Shown here one piece after another: positions 42,179 through 54,166 of a stretch of 64,000 nucleotides of DNA. How positions within the stretch are numbered: the first letter of the stretch is position 1; every line of letters begins with the position of its first letter. The position numbers were made by a program, and so were the translations under genes. The DNA is taken from assembly GCF_009017415.1 (NCBI RefSeq), contig NC_092409.1, positions 186,001 through 250,000 of the forward strand, in the 5' to 3' direction. The notes under the pieces were generated by a model, which was not told the DNA's origin, made no database searches, and was given only the letters and a program-made list of their open reading frames with translations. Source of the stretch: Aspergillus flavus. Taxonomy: Eukaryota > Ascomycota > Eurotiomycetes > Eurotiales > Aspergillaceae.

Positions 42179-43451
42179 ATGCCTCACGAGATTCTGCTTG
42201 AAAACGAGAAATTTGCTGGATATCGATGGACGTATTTCTCGTCTCTAAGCGAAGGTCCCCTACGCTCACGAGCAGAAAGATTCCTGGGGTCCACTAACTG
42301 GGATACCCTCGTTCAGCTTGCTACTACCAAAAGAAACGGGCTGACCTGCCGGCTGTTACCAGAGATTGGGCTTGGGTATAATCACATGATCCGCATCCTA
42401 GAGTTCAGCGACCAAGTGCGATGGGTGGCGAGATTACGGATGCCACACTTGTCGCAGGGCGGCGATGAACCAGACGTGGGCGGGCAAATAATGAGAAGGC
42501 GAGTATTGGACACTCCAACTCGTCCAGAAAGAGAGTAATATCCCCGTTCCGCATGTCCACATGATTGAAAGTGACTCCAACTCCCCTGTTGGCGCGCCGT
42601 GTATGCTCATGGACTGTCTTAGGGGTAATGTGGGGATGGATTTGAGTATAGCTGTTCCTTCTGCACATAAGTTGAGAGCTTTTGCTAGTATGGCGGAGAT
42701 CCAGGTACGTAATCATTTGCTACACATGGAAGCGGCTCTAAAAGGCATTCGTTCCAGATTGAGATGTTCAATATCCGGCTACCGAAAATTGGGAAGATTA
42801 TCGGTATAAACGATGACGGGTCTTATCGACAAGGACCAATTCCCGACCTTGGTGGTCCTTTGGAAATCGCTGCTGAGTTCTTCATGGCCTGGTCTGCTAA
42901 GGTTCAATTCGGTCTATCTCATGATCAACTAAAAGATGCAGCAGGCTCGTTCGCGGATGAGCTATCAATCTCCGGTTTAGCATTCAAGGCCTTGATGAAT
43001 GACATGGCAGAAGAACTCTCAAAGAGCAATGAAGGTCCATTCCCCTTATGTCACGGTGACTTCGGTCATAACAATATGATATTCGATGACAACTATCGCT
43101 TGCTTGGTGTTATCGACTGGGAAGGCGCCTAGGCGGCCCCGTGTGAGATATCGGGCGAATTTTCCCCTCACTCTATCGGTGGTGCCACTTGCTATGGCTG
43201 TACCATGGAATTATGACGAGACTGGCCATCCGAAGGATGCTGAAACAAAGCAAAGGTTCGCTGATAGGGAACTGTAGATTGCCATAGTTAGACAACTGGA
43301 AAAGAAACGGGGTTCAACCCAGGGGTATAGTTTGTCGTCTGTACTTCAGGACTTTCAACGGCAGCATCTAGCCTCTGCAATGAGACTATATCAAAGTGGA
43401 AAGCCTGGATGGTACGCGAAAGTGTTGCAAGAAATATCTAAGCGTGACTAG
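42179..43451 (+). pseudogene. Aminoglycoside-phosphotransferase-fold (APH) protein, broken
   Basis: APH-family proteins of fungi are kinase-fold phosphotransferases of mostly unknown substrate. The gene starts at ATG 42179 (MPHEILLENEKFAGYRW) and reads well to about 42495, where one extra base shifts the frame before EYWTLQLVQKESNIPVPHVH. A normal intron lies at 42705-42757. The next exon has the kinase core: PLCHGDFGHNNMIFDD and LLGVIDWEGA. Then come an in-frame TAG at 43130, another one-base shift in a T/C run near 43165, and a second TAG at 43275, after which the C-terminal QHLASAMRLYQSGKPGWY still reads to a stop at 43449-43451. Four lesions make a pseudogene nearly certain. Similarity is still obvious, so decay is fairly recent. 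Confidence 0.9.
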
Positions 43452-44116
43452 GGTATCTAAGTTATTTCTTTTTAAGCATATGCATTTCCTCCTGTGAGCA
43501 GATCTAATGCTTTATCTCTTAACATAGAAGTTCAGTTTCTATTGTATCTTCACTTGCTTTGCGTCTATACTAACGTTGTAGATCTCGTATACATTGGTCC
43601 TTTAAACCACGTAGGCTAAAACAGATTCATGCATTCAGTCCACACAACCATACCTGGTAGAGGATATTTATAGGTGTGGGTCACCAAGCCGCAAGAAGAC
43701 TACCAAACCACAAATTGACAACCAATTAACATTTATTTCACGATAACAGACAGGCTCCCCCCCCCCCCCCAAACTGGAATCCTTGGATGCCTGTTGTCCG
43801 TCGGAATGCTTACTGGTTCACGGTGAAAAAAAGTGGGTTATGTGCTTAATCTTAAAAAGTCTAGCCATAAGGGATGAACGTGTCTGGCCAAAAGACGGGA
43901 GGGTGAGATTATAGTGTAGTTTAGTACGAGGCAGGCTAGTTTATCGAATCATCTTCTTCTCTTCGCTTACAGCGGGAGACTTAAGTAACAAACTTGCCGC
44001 CTTGCGCAGCTTCGTTTGACCTCCAAGTACTCTCGCTATTTTTCTTGACCAACACATCTTCACGGACCCTACGGGTTTAGATTTCGCGTGACGACAACTC
44101 TGCAAAGATATAAAAA
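43452..44116. other. Intergenic with a poly(C) run
   Basis: About 660 bp, no gene. It contains 14 consecutive C at 43757-43770, listed separately. The right end is the promoter of the beta-lactamase-fold gene. Confidence 0.5.
43757..43770. repeat. Homopolymer run, C14
   Basis: Fourteen C in a row on the plus strand. Such runs are unstable and prone to length errors in sequencing. Confidence 0.95.
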
Positions 44117-45368
44117 ATGTCTGACTTCGACGCCCTCGTCGCCGAGTATACCGCAAAAGAAAACCCCAAAGTACATGGAGTAATATGCAAATGCGTAGAT
44201 AAGAACGGTATCCCATGTTAGAAGAAGACCCCCTCCTCAAATGTCCTAACATAAACCCCCAGGAAATGAAATCTACAATAAAATAGCTGGCTACAACTCC
44301 CTCTCCGCGGATGCCGTACCCCTAGACGAATCCCCCGTCCTCAAACTCGCCAGCGCCACCAAACTCATCACCAGCATCGCACTCCTCCAATGCATCGAAA
44401 AAGGCCTCATCACCCTCGACTCACCCCTCACCGAGATCCTCCCCGAATTCGCCGACATCCAAATCCTAACCGACGTCTCGGGATCGGACTTCACCTTCAA
44501 GCCGAGCAAAACCGCAATCACGGCGCGACATCTTCTGGCACATACTTCGGGGTTGGGATATCCGTTTACGAATCGACTACTAGGTCTGAGGGCACAGGCT
44601 AGAAAAACCCTTAAGCCTTCGCTCCGCGTTACAGAGAAATATAGGTATCCGTTAGTCTTCGAACCGGGGACTGGGTGGTTATATGGCTGTAGCCTCGACT
44701 GGGCTGGGGTGGTTGTCAGTCGATTACACGATGGAATATCCTTAGAAGAGTATATGATAGACAACATCTGGAAGAAAGTAGGCCTTTCAGCCCCCTTCCC
44801 GCGATTCAATATATCAACCCATCGCGAATACAACGCCCGGATCATGCACGGCGCCGTCCAAACTAGCGACGGACGACTGGAACCCTGCGATAGCTGGGCA
44901 TTCGATAACCCCGAAGACCAAGAGGGTGGTAGCGGTCTCTCCTCCACGGCGAAAGACTATCTGGCCGTGCTGGCAGATTTGATCTCGGAGTCCCCGAAAC
45001 TGTTGAAACCGGAGACTATCACGGAAATGTTTACGCCGCAGCTTGTGCCTGGTTCGGCCAGTGTGGAAATGCTCTTGGAGTTAAGGGCTGCCTGGGGGAC
45101 TGTTGCTGGGCCTGTGGCAGATGATGCTGTGAATCATGGGTTGGGTGGTGTGTTGTTTACTGGACCGGTGGCTGAGATAGGGCAGCCCGCAAATGTGCTG
45201 GCCTGGGGTGGGGCGACGAATATTGTGTGGTGGGTGAGTCGAGAGTTGGGCGTTGCGGGCTTTTTCGCGACGCAGCAGGCTCCGTTTGGGAATCCGACGG
45301 TTACGAAGCTTGTTAATGCTTGGAAGAAGGATTTTTGGATGGAGTTTAACCGGGCGGATCATGTCTAG
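44117..45368 (+). CDS. Beta-lactamase-fold serine hydrolase (class C/LovD-like esterase group)
   Basis: Two exons, 44117-44207 and 44263-45368 (55-bp intron), 398 residues from ATG 44117. The group includes penicillin-binding-protein-like esterases and the LovD acyltransferase; most fungal members have no known substrate. Seen: the SxxK motif LASATKLITS, which carries the nucleophilic Ser and general-base Lys, the Tyr of WLYGCSLDWAG matching the YxS/N motif, HLLAHTSGLGYP between them, and GLGGVLFTGPVAE with LAWGGATNIVWW near the end. No signal peptide, so cytosolic. It is not a sign of antibiotic resistance as such. It stands next to a secreted lyase gene but shares no evident pathway with it. 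Confidence 0.92.
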
Positions 45369-45799
45369 GGAGGACTTCGTTTGCTTGGAGGATTCCTAGA
45401 ATGACATTCATGATTCAGGAAGCGATGAACTGTCTGACACAATGCAATTGGTAATCATGAAGCAGTTCGGACCTACATTGTTAAGGGGCTATAATAATTA
45501 TGTAATAAGTATAGTAGGCTATGAAATGGAGATTAAAATGGCTCAAGGTCGGAGCAATTGCCGGCACAGCTCCGGGTTGCGGGATCCCCATGGGGGAGAT
45601 GTCGGGGACACTTACATCTGCGAAACACTCGGCTCATTGCGAATAATATAATCAACTCCCCGGTGGGGTTAATGAGTGGGGTGCAATAAAAAGTGTGGTG
45701 CTGCGGTTCTGTTATGACGATAACTAGCAATCGATTCACGAGGTCCAGGAAGATGCTGCTAGTAAGCCCTCATCCCCAGTTCTTTCATTCTTCTAATTG
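45369..45799. other. Intergenic, promoter of the alginate-lyase-family gene
   Basis: About 430 bp. No gene seen. Confidence 0.45.
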
Positions 45800-47091
45800 A
45801 TGTGGGCCCAGTCTCAGAATAGAATAACAACCGGATACGCGGCACTTATTGCCCTCAGCATTGGCTCGGCATATGCGACCGTATTCGATATACCTGGCGT
45901 ATTGCCGGCCATCCCTGCCGTGGCCCCATTCGAGGCCATTGACATGGCGCAATATTTCAAAAGAAACCCTGGTGACTTCGTCCATCCCGGGATTTGGCAT
46001 ACGCACGAGGATCTCGAGCGCATGCGGGACAATGTGCTCCGAAACAAAGAACCCTGGGCGTCAGCGTACCAACACTTCAGCGTTGACCAGTATTCCGTCG
46101 CCAATTACACGATGGAAGGACCCGCCGCTGTAATTTCCCGGGGTAAGATCAGTAATTACACCTCGTTTGCGCATGACGCGCGAGCCGCATGGCAAAATGC
46201 CTTGATGTGGTATATCACCCGCGACCAATCGCATTGGGACCGCAGTACCAGCATCTTGGATGCGTGGGGGTCGAATCTGACGGATATCGTCGGTATTGAC
46301 CGGTCGCTGCTCATCGGACTGGACGGAGACCTGTTCGTCAACGCAGCTGAGATCATGCGATGGGAAGGGAATTGGACGGAGTCCGGTAGTAAGTGGCAGG
46401 GCGGCAGTGGGTTCAGCAATCAGCTGTACTGGCTGTTCTCCCGACAGTCCGCCGCCATTGGGCAGGCCAACTACGGGATGGCCAGCATTAAAGCCTTGAT
46501 GAGCTTCGCGGTGTATCTGGACGATGTGCAATTGTATAATTATGCCGTTCATGCGTTCATCCACGATCGCTGCGCCGGGTTATTGGCTATGTATCACCCC
46601 GAGACAGGACAGTCGGTGGAAGCGGGGCGTGATCAAGGTACCGTACATCATTACTTTGCGAATTCACACCGACCGGTAGGGCAGACATGCTGACAGCATC
46701 AGGCCACACCATGTCGGGCATCGGGTGGACGGCGTACGGCGCTCGTGTCGGGCAAAGCCAAGGCAGCGATCTTTATAGTCTTGGGGATGGATTGTTACTC
46801 CGAGCAGCCGAGTACGCCGCGAACTATAATCTGAACCACACCGTCTTTTATGACCCCCAATGGTACCGGTGTGAAGCAGTGCTGGTGAACGGCCCCTGGA
46901 CGAACATATCCGAGGCCAATCGTGGAGTCACAAACAAGAACCCCATGTGGGACATTTTATTTTATGAATATGTGGTAACGCGGGGAAATGACGGGCCCTG
47001 GACCACAGCAGCAAAGGAAGCCCAAGGGTTCGCCGGTGGAGTCTCCTCCAACGACCACCCTAGTTGGGGAGATCTGATCTGGGCACGGTAA
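45800..47091 (+). CDS. Secreted alginate-lyase-family protein (polysaccharide lyase fold)
   Basis: Two exons, 45800-46637 and 46703-47091 (65-bp intron; the splice joins AGRDQ to GHTMSGIGW), about 408 residues. A signal peptide covers about the first 26 residues (GYAALIALSIGSAYA). The body has the alpha/alpha-barrel lyase pattern of Pfam Alginate_lyase: HPGIWHTHEDLERMRDNV, NYTSFAHDARAAWQNALMWY, LDGDLFVNAAEIMRWEGNW, SGFSNQLYWLFSRQSAAIG, a likely active-site stretch SVEAGRDQGHTMSGIGW, and NDHPSWGDLIWA at the end. Lyases of this fold cut uronic acid polymers and leave unsaturated ends. The true polymer (alginate, glucuronan, other) is unknown. GH88 at 33.7 kb could process its products. N-glycosylation sequons support secretion. 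Confidence 0.88.
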
Positions 47092-48074
47092 TTCGTTAGT
47101 TTCGTGCGGGGCAACCTGGTTACCCCGACGGGGTTCCTTGCGAGTAGTATGAGTCTAACACCTGGAGAGGAAGTCCTCGCGGATGTCACCCTGTGCTGCA
47201 AGCGAGGCGGGATTGACACGCAAGATGACATGAGACAATGAAAGTATTATTCATTTCCGGTCGGTTCCGAAATGGTCAACAAGGATCATATCAAATTCCA
47301 TCAATCCATAACAACATGGGCATACCAAATCTGTAAACCAAAATGTGAAAATCCTAAGCTGTACTCCGGCATTGATTTGTGGCGACATGAGGGACCTCCA
47401 GTCATTTCTCGACAGTTTGTCAGGGTCCAGCTCTAGACCACGTGTCGGCAACTCGGGGCCGAGGGGGCGCTAAGACCGAAAGCGGGAACCGCGTAGAAGA
47501 TTCCCTTTTGAGCATGCGGAGAGAAGTTCCAAGAAATGTGCCCAGACTTGGACTTTGATCAGCACGACGTCACGTGGTGCCCGATTAGAGTTGCGCCACC
47601 GCCGCATCCGTTGACAAACCTTAAAACCTTGGCGATCCTCAAGTGAACACGTGCCGTTTCTGGGGTTGACAGATGGAAGGATTCACAACGTTTCTAAATG
47701 ATTAGGAGGCAGTCGACACTAGTTTACAATAGGTAGGTGCTTCGACTTCTCATGAATAACGTTTTGTCCGTTTCTGCTATTTTTTTCTGCCTGTTTTCTC
47801 TGAGTCACACTAACCATGGCAAAGTGGAGCCAACAGCGGCTCTAATGCAGGTTACGACCCCGACATCGGACCAGTCGGACGGAAAACTCTTAATTTGCCT
47901 TCCGATTTGCCAATCATCGGCCGCTATTAACTAACGCATTCCTCCCGCGTCCGTTTCGCCTCTTAGTTCCTCTCTCCTTCTCTCTCTCTTTCCTCGAAAC
48001 TTATTTAACTACTTTAACAATCCTTCCCTCGCGCACACCTTCAACACCGTGTGTGCTTTTGGATTGCAACAATC
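47092..48074. other. Intergenic, promoter of the amino acid permease
   Basis: About 1 kb. The last 150 bases are pyrimidine-rich (TCTCTCCTTCTCTCTCTC near 47970-47990), typical of constitutively expressed fungal genes. No gene seen. Confidence 0.5.
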
Positions 48075-49751
48075 ATGGCGTCGTCTGATGTCAAAGATAT
48101 TGAACATGGCTTGGATCGGAGGGACAATGAATCGGAGAAGCCTCCTTTCGAGGACAACCTGAAGGAGGAGCCGCCCCAGCTCGCAGTGGACGCCTTTGGT
48201 GCTGAAGAGACGGCGGAGGTCAAGTACAAGACTTTGGACTGGTGGTATGTGTGATCGACATTCCCAGGAATCCTTCTAGAAGCTCGACTAACAAACAATG
48301 CTCTGATAGGCAATGTGGAATCCGTACGACTCCCCGCGCAGAATGACGAAATACTTCCAAATCGATATACTAACCCGTACAATAGTCATGATCGCTGAAA
48401 CAGTCTCTGTCGGTGTCTTGTCACTGCCAGCCACTCTTGCTTCCATTGGTCTTATCCCGTAAGCATTGCGCCGCGATCAATTTCCCGCACCATCGTTACT
48501 GACTCCCTGGGCTAGGGCAATCATTCTCATCGTCGGTCTCGGTATCGTTACCACCTACTCGGGTTATACCATCGCACAATTCCGACACAAATATCCCTAC
48601 GTGCACAGCATGGCTGATGCAGGTTTCATCCTCATGGGTCCCATCGGTCGCCACATCATCGAAGTCGGACAGCTGCTGTTCTTCCTGTTCGCGTGTGGCA
48701 GTCACCTGTTGACCTTCACCGTCATGATGAACACCCTAACCGACCACGGTACATGTTCCATTGTGTTCGGTGTTGTCGGCCTGGTTCTCTCCTTGATCTT
48801 CTCCTTGCCCCGAACCATGAAGAATGTCTCCTGGCTCGCCGTGACCTGTAAGAACCCATTTATCTCTCGGCCGTGATGTGAATCGCGAGCTAACCATGGA
48901 ACCCTAGCCTTCCTGAGTATCTTCAGCGCCGTCGTCATCACGATGATTGGTGTTGGCATCGAGCGCCCCGGATATGACCAGTTCCAGCTCACTCGCAAGA
49001 CAAGCTTCGTCAACGGTTTCACCGCGGTCACCAACATTGTTTTTGCGTACTGTAGGTTTTCTTGGATGTTCTTTATTCAACAACACGTGACTAACATGTG
49101 CGCGTAGGTGGTCATCCCGCCTTCTTTGGTTTCATCGCGGAGATGAAGAACCCACATGATTTCCCCAAGTCCCTGTGCATGCTACAGGGCTTCGAAATCA
49201 TCCTGTACACCGTCGCATCGGCCGTCATCTACCGTTACGCCGGACAGGACGTCGCCTCTCCCGCTCTGGGCTCCGCTGGTCCAGTGGTGCGGAAAGTCGC
49301 CTACGGTGTTGCCATCCCAACCATTGTCATCGCCGGTGTGGTTCTGGGCCACGTGGCCATCAAGAACGTTTACGTGCGCATGCTTCGTGGAACCGAGTTG
49401 ATGCATAAGCGGAATTGGAAGAGCATTGGTGTCTGGATCGGTTTGGCCGTCGTCTTCTGGGTCATTGCCTGGGTCATTGCCGAGGCCATCCCCGTGTTCA
49501 GCAACCTGCTCAGTCTGGTCAGCGCTCTCTTTGTCAGTTGGTTCACTTTCGGTCTTCCCGGTGTCTTTTGGCTTTACATCTACAAAGGCCAGTACTTCGC
49601 CTCGCCGATGAAGATCTTCCTCACCCTGTGCAACGTGTGCTTGTTTATTTTCGGTGTCATGATCTGTGCCCTGGGTCTCTGGGTTTCCGGCGTGGCAATC
49701 CACAACGACAAATCTCACGGCAGCTTCACCTGCGCCAATAACGCCATTTAA
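48075..49751 (+). CDS. AAAP-family amino acid permease (Mtr-like)
   Basis: Six exons: 48075-48244, 48310-48323, 48386-48458, 48516-48847, 48908-49051, 49108-49751; 458 residues. Exon 2 is only 14 nt and supplies the bridge WQCGIL into VMIAETVSVGVLSLPA; all phases fit. AAAP permeases (Pfam Aa_trans, such as Neurospora Mtr) import neutral and aromatic amino acids with protons. Seen: a polar, acidic N-terminus of 55 residues, then about eleven hydrophobic helices with GVLSLPATLASIGLIP, YSGYTIAQFRHKYPYVHSMADAG, FAYCGHPAFFGFIAEMKNPHDF and ASAVIYRYAGQDVASPALGS, all family landmarks. The start codon context (AACAATCATGGC) is good and the leader is CT-rich, so expression is probably high. Plasma membrane expected. 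Confidence 0.95.
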
Positions 49752-51322
49752 ACCCCGGTGGTTTGCATTTCCATATTAATATCCTAATCGGCCGATCACT
49801 CAAGACCCCACTCCCACTAGACTTTTACCGTCTTACTTGCGACGGTTTTTTTCGTGAGAGATCGACGATGAATCCTCCCGTCGTTTTTCTCGCTATACTA
49901 TATATCCCCTTGTAACATCAGCCGCACCGCGAACTATCTATGAGCCTGAAAAACGGACACCCTGTCGCAACGGCGGTTGTATCGAACCAAGGGACACACC
50001 CCACTGTCTATACCGAGTCCACCCGAGCTCATACATCATCGGGTACACTATTAACACCACACTCCTTGCATTACGGCGTGGATGGGTTTAGAGTTGGGAG
50101 CATTGGAGTTTTTTTGAGATTTGATTGTGGCTATTGTACAGTCAATCAATACATTGTATTATAGATTATGCATCAAATTATACCCCCATATCATTTTTTA
50201 TCTCATACGTACGTAACTCTTAAATCTCTTAATGTCCGGTGGGGCTTGGAAAGATTAGCCCTGCGATAAATTCTTCAATTGATCTCGCGTTTCTTGGTTC
50301 GCCCTATGCTACAATCGCGATAGGCGGTACCTTATTCTCGACGGTCATCGATCGCCAAACTCTAATAGATTAGCACCAGATTGGTCACACCTGTCACTTA
50401 CCCTATTTGGAGATTTGTTTGTCTGCAGGGTCTAGTGTGAAGAACTAAATATAAACTCCTCCCCGACCAACCACCGTCCAACATTTGCGTTTTGTTCATG
50501 GAGTACTAGTAGGCAGGCTACCAACATTACTACTCCGTAGATACCAGAGAATCCTTAATTTAGACATATTGATATTAGTCTATGGAATCGCGCTATACTA
50601 GTGGCACTGGGAAGTAGAATGCCTAGTTTCGCTCGGATTTGTGAAGTGTATTTGACGGACCAAAGAACAAATGCATGCGCCCAACCGAAGTGCATTTGTA
50701 TCAGTGCAATAGTGAAGAAATCTAGCTTCTCAACCAGAACCTCACTCTACACCTTCCGTCATGATCGAACGGTCCAGTGTGGGTATTTTGTTCGGGTACC
50801 TGGTGCCTTATGTACCTAAATTTTCCTAAGGGATGAACCAGTGTCCAAATGTGCTGACTAAGGATACGCCTTAACGACCGTGGACCCGACAACTCGGGCT
50901 TAGTCCTGCTGTGGTTAGGCATTGCCCAGCTGATCATGTCATGTGACATGAACGTTGGATGGTGTTATTGACAGCATGTAGGGTGGCCTATTTACTATTT
51001 CTGTCTAAAGGGAGGTTCATGGACTGTTATATTGATGGATACCAGCAATTGGTTCTGCGTGATAAGTTTGTCAAGGTGGTGCTATATTCTTCACCGGGGT
51101 GAACTAAGCTCAGGGAGAGTGTTTGAGCAATAGCGTCTAGGTAATCAGAAAGCTGTATGAAACAGCGGCCCAGACTACTGACCATGTACAGAGTTTCAAC
51201 ACTTGCTGGGAAGTTTAACCAATGAACAAATATTTCACAGAGCAGCAGCAGGTAGTAGCTCAGCACTCATTTGAATCATCAAGCTGAAGTAAAACAAAGG
51301 TTTGCAGAAGTAAAAAAGAATT
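49752..51322. other. Intergenic, about 1.6 kb
   Basis: No protein gene supported. Small frames at 50601, 50722 and 51027 have no family look. The tRNA gene follows at the right end. Confidence 0.4.
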
Positions 51323-51426
51323 TGCGGTGAGCCGGGATCGAACCGGCGACCTTTAGATAACCCAAACGGGCTTATCTGATCGAAGTAAACTTCAGTCTAA
51401 CGCTCTCCCAACTGAGCTATCCCCGC
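51323..51426 (-). tRNA. tRNA-Phe(GAA) with a 31-nt intron
   Basis: On the minus strand the gene begins GCGGGGATAGCTCAGTTGGG and has D arm, anticodon arm TTAGA-CTGAAG, T arm GCCGG-TTCGATC-CCGGC and 3' A. Exon halves are 37 and 36 nt (73 in all, no CCA), so the anticodon is GAA with the intron one base past it, the canonical place. The intron (about 51359-51389) contains ACTTC, which can pair with the anticodon. The acceptor stem has one mismatch: G5 faces A68, while the other six pairs are Watson-Crick. The box A and box B promoter parts (TAGCTCAGTTGG, GGTTCGATCC) are intact. It may be functional or a slightly damaged copy. Confidence 0.93.
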
Positions 51427-52491
51427 AACTGATGAAATAATGCAAATATTTTGACAATATACTGCTTACTAAATTACAGTTCGGAACTCTCGCGGGCGAC
51501 CGTTGAAACCAAAACAGCCCATGGTTAGGTATCAAGCAAATCGAATACGTGAATTGGAGTAATTACTTTTTCCTGGATTGCATCTGAATAGAAGCCTAAA
51601 ACTTTACTATACTAATCTTAACACCGGTTGAGCTTCAACCTAGCCAGCCATGGCGGATGAAAATATATATATTTTCTGCAGATCAGGGTTCGCTCCAAAA
51701 CATCGCAACGCCTTGTAGCACGTAGATCAGCACGATGGCCTACCCTGTCGTGAGCTGAATTTCCTGGTGAAAATACTATATTTGACTTCAAAAACCTACA
51801 GCTACCTAATCAGGTTACAGAAACGTTGGTTATATTTAATGGAGTGGGCAAGGGAGGGTGGAATGTCTGGTGGGGAATTGTTTACTAAATAAATCCCTGA
51901 CAAGGAGAATAACAATGAGCGGTGTTTCTAAGCTTCGGGAGGGTTCTTAAAGATCAATCTGTATTCGTGTTTATTAGCAGACAAAAAAGTATTGTTAAGG
52001 CTTAAAAGTGGACACATTACATATATACTCCGTAATTGAACTGAACAAACCCCATAGTTGCTGCAAGAAATGGAGCCGGACAATATTGGCCTAAAGTTTA
52101 CAGTATCTCGTTACTTACAAATTTATATAGGCTGCTGAGTGTATGGGTGCAAGCCCCAGATTATAGTTGTTCGTGCAAACTTATATAGGAAAATGAATTC
52201 GCCATGTCTTGCAACTAACGGGGGATTTCAACCAACGTTATCCGTAGTCTGTCTGCACTATGGGAGCCAAGCGCTGGAACTATCTTGTAGATCACCCAAT
52301 CTATTGACACCCGCGCCCTACTCCGAGTACTTTGGGACGGCGGAACCCACTCATGAGCTGGTGCCCCCTGACACTGACTTAGTAAGATATCGCTCATCGT
52401 ATAAAGATCAACCCCATAAACTTTTCACTGGTGGTCAAATTGATATTGTGTCCCCCATCGACTCATTAGGAACACTCTTGCCCGTCAGAAG
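51427..52491. other. Intergenic, about 1.1 kb
   Basis: No gene seen. A 140-codon frame at 52139-52561 overlaps the first exon of the UPF0658 gene in another phase and is a shadow. Confidence 0.45.
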
Positions 52492-53691
52492 ATGTACAGA
52501 CCCACCACCAAGAATGAGTGGTGGTTTTGTGGGACTCTTCTACTGCAAGCGTTACTGGTGATTATCTTGGAAATGTCAGTGTAATTGTCTAGATAGTACA
52601 AGCATTGATTCTTAATTTGTCTAACCTGGAACAGATTCATCCTCGTTCAGTGGCAATCATGGGTAAACCCCAACATTATCCAAATCACCCCCTCATACGT
52701 GGTTCCCGTGGGCATGGGCATTGTGGTTTTCGCTTGCATATACGAGGTCATACTCTCAATAAATGCAATCCACCATAATAACAATATTTCATTGCTTGCC
52801 GTATGCCTCACAAACGTCTGTATTGTTGTGTATGCGGTCATGCAGTACATTAAAATGCGAGAAGTTACCGATTCACTGCAAGGCACAGCCGACGGGATGG
52901 GCAATCCCCTCGTGGATTGGTCTCGGGATATCTGGCCATCGATGCGACCGGCGGAATTCGCTATTCCAGCTGTTCTAACCATCTCTTCGCTCGTTATCAT
53001 ACCTGCTGCCTATCGGCTACACAAGGACTATGCATGGGCAATTTATAAACGTATTCACGGTAGTCCAGAGCTCCGGCTGCGGTATCTAGCCTATGAGGTA
53101 AGCATCTCCAACATATTTTCCAACGTTCAGACTAACCTCTGCTAGATCTATTTGGTCCTGATTAAGTTCGATTTCTTTTTCTTGACTGGCTTTATCATCC
53201 AATATGACCTGATCGACGTGCATTTCGCGGAGCCCGAATATTCTCTGACCATGGCGCTGATTCCCGCTTCACTACTAGTGATGGTCGCCGGGATCTACTG
53301 TGTGAAGTCTGGGCTCAGAGTTGCTATGATGGTTGTTATTGTAAGCCTCCCCTCATATCGCCAAGTCCCATTAACTGACAATGAAAAGGTATGCTTTCTC
53401 GGATCGATTGCATATCTACTTAGTCGGATTGTCGTGCTGTGCGGAAACTCACAACGTGCGCATACCGTAGGCAGGGAGATGATGTTATTTTTCGCCGTTG
53501 TCGCGTTGGTTCTTATTGTAATGACTGTGGGGTGTGCGGTGCAATGCATCTTCAATCTCAGCTACGGATTACAGGTCGGTCGTCCCGACAGTCGGTGGCC
53601 ACAGAGTTCTCATGCCTTTCAAACACTTGATGCGCCCATGAGCCCTTCTATTCAAGATACCCGATATCATCGTCGCTTGTCTCTTGATTAG
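52492..53691 (+). CDS. UPF0658 Golgi membrane protein family
   Basis: Four exons, 52492-52574, 52635-53097, 53146-53340 and 53389-53691, about 347 residues. Start ATG 52492 gives MYRPTTKNEWWFCGTLLLQA, and the first splice (donor GTCAGT) restores the conserved LEIFILVQWQSWVNP. Members are multi-helix membrane proteins of the Golgi of unknown job. Seen: about seven hydrophobic segments, GMGIVVFACIYEVILSINA, MRPAEFAIPAVLTISSLVII, FDFFFLTGFIIQYDLI, and the final VGRPDSRWPQSSHAF tail with several Ser that could be phosphorylated. The third intron (53341-53388) is 48 bp, in phase and without stop, so retention would add 16 residues. A TRP-like channel gene follows in the same direction. Confidence 0.85.
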
Positions 53692-54166
53692 ATGGAGCGA
53701 GGAGTGCGAACGATTTCGTTTTGTATGGATATCTAACTGTATCCGAAAACTCTCGCTTTGTCCGGGGATGCTGGAAAAACGAGACGAACGTGTGGAGGGC
53801 CAGCGGCATTCGAACGGCAACTGTTTCCCCGGTAGCTTGTTTTAAAGTCGGACTAGCGCCGAATGGCATTTCCGGATCCCGTAAGGCGGGAAAGCTTGCT
53901 ACTAGCCGAGCGTTTAAGGGCCAATTGGAGTTCCTTATCCGACCCCGCCAAGGCTGCCGGAGTCGCCGATCCGAAGCCCTAGCTATTTTTGTCTTTCTGG
54001 AAAATTTTTGGTCTCAAAAGTGTTGCCTGTGATGAGTTAAGTGGTGCGGATCCAGCTGAGCCACATTCCGACCTGAAATGTTAATACATCTTTCCGCTCA
54101 CCCCCAGACGAGTATCGAAGGATCGGCATTGTGTGAGCCACTACCATGTCCTCTCTGTAAGACATA
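53692..54166. other. Intergenic between the UPF0658 and TRP-like genes
   Basis: About 475 bp including the TRP-like gene's promoter. A 103-codon GC-rich frame (53721-54032) has no family look. Confidence 0.45.

Noticed and set aside
49182..49718. A 178-codon minus-strand frame opposite the amino acid permease
   Set aside because: Antisense shadow of a GC-rich coding exon; low-complexity Asp/Gly content.
52139..52561. A 140-codon frame before the UPF0658 gene
   Set aside because: Its end overlaps the real first exon in another phase and its content matches no family.
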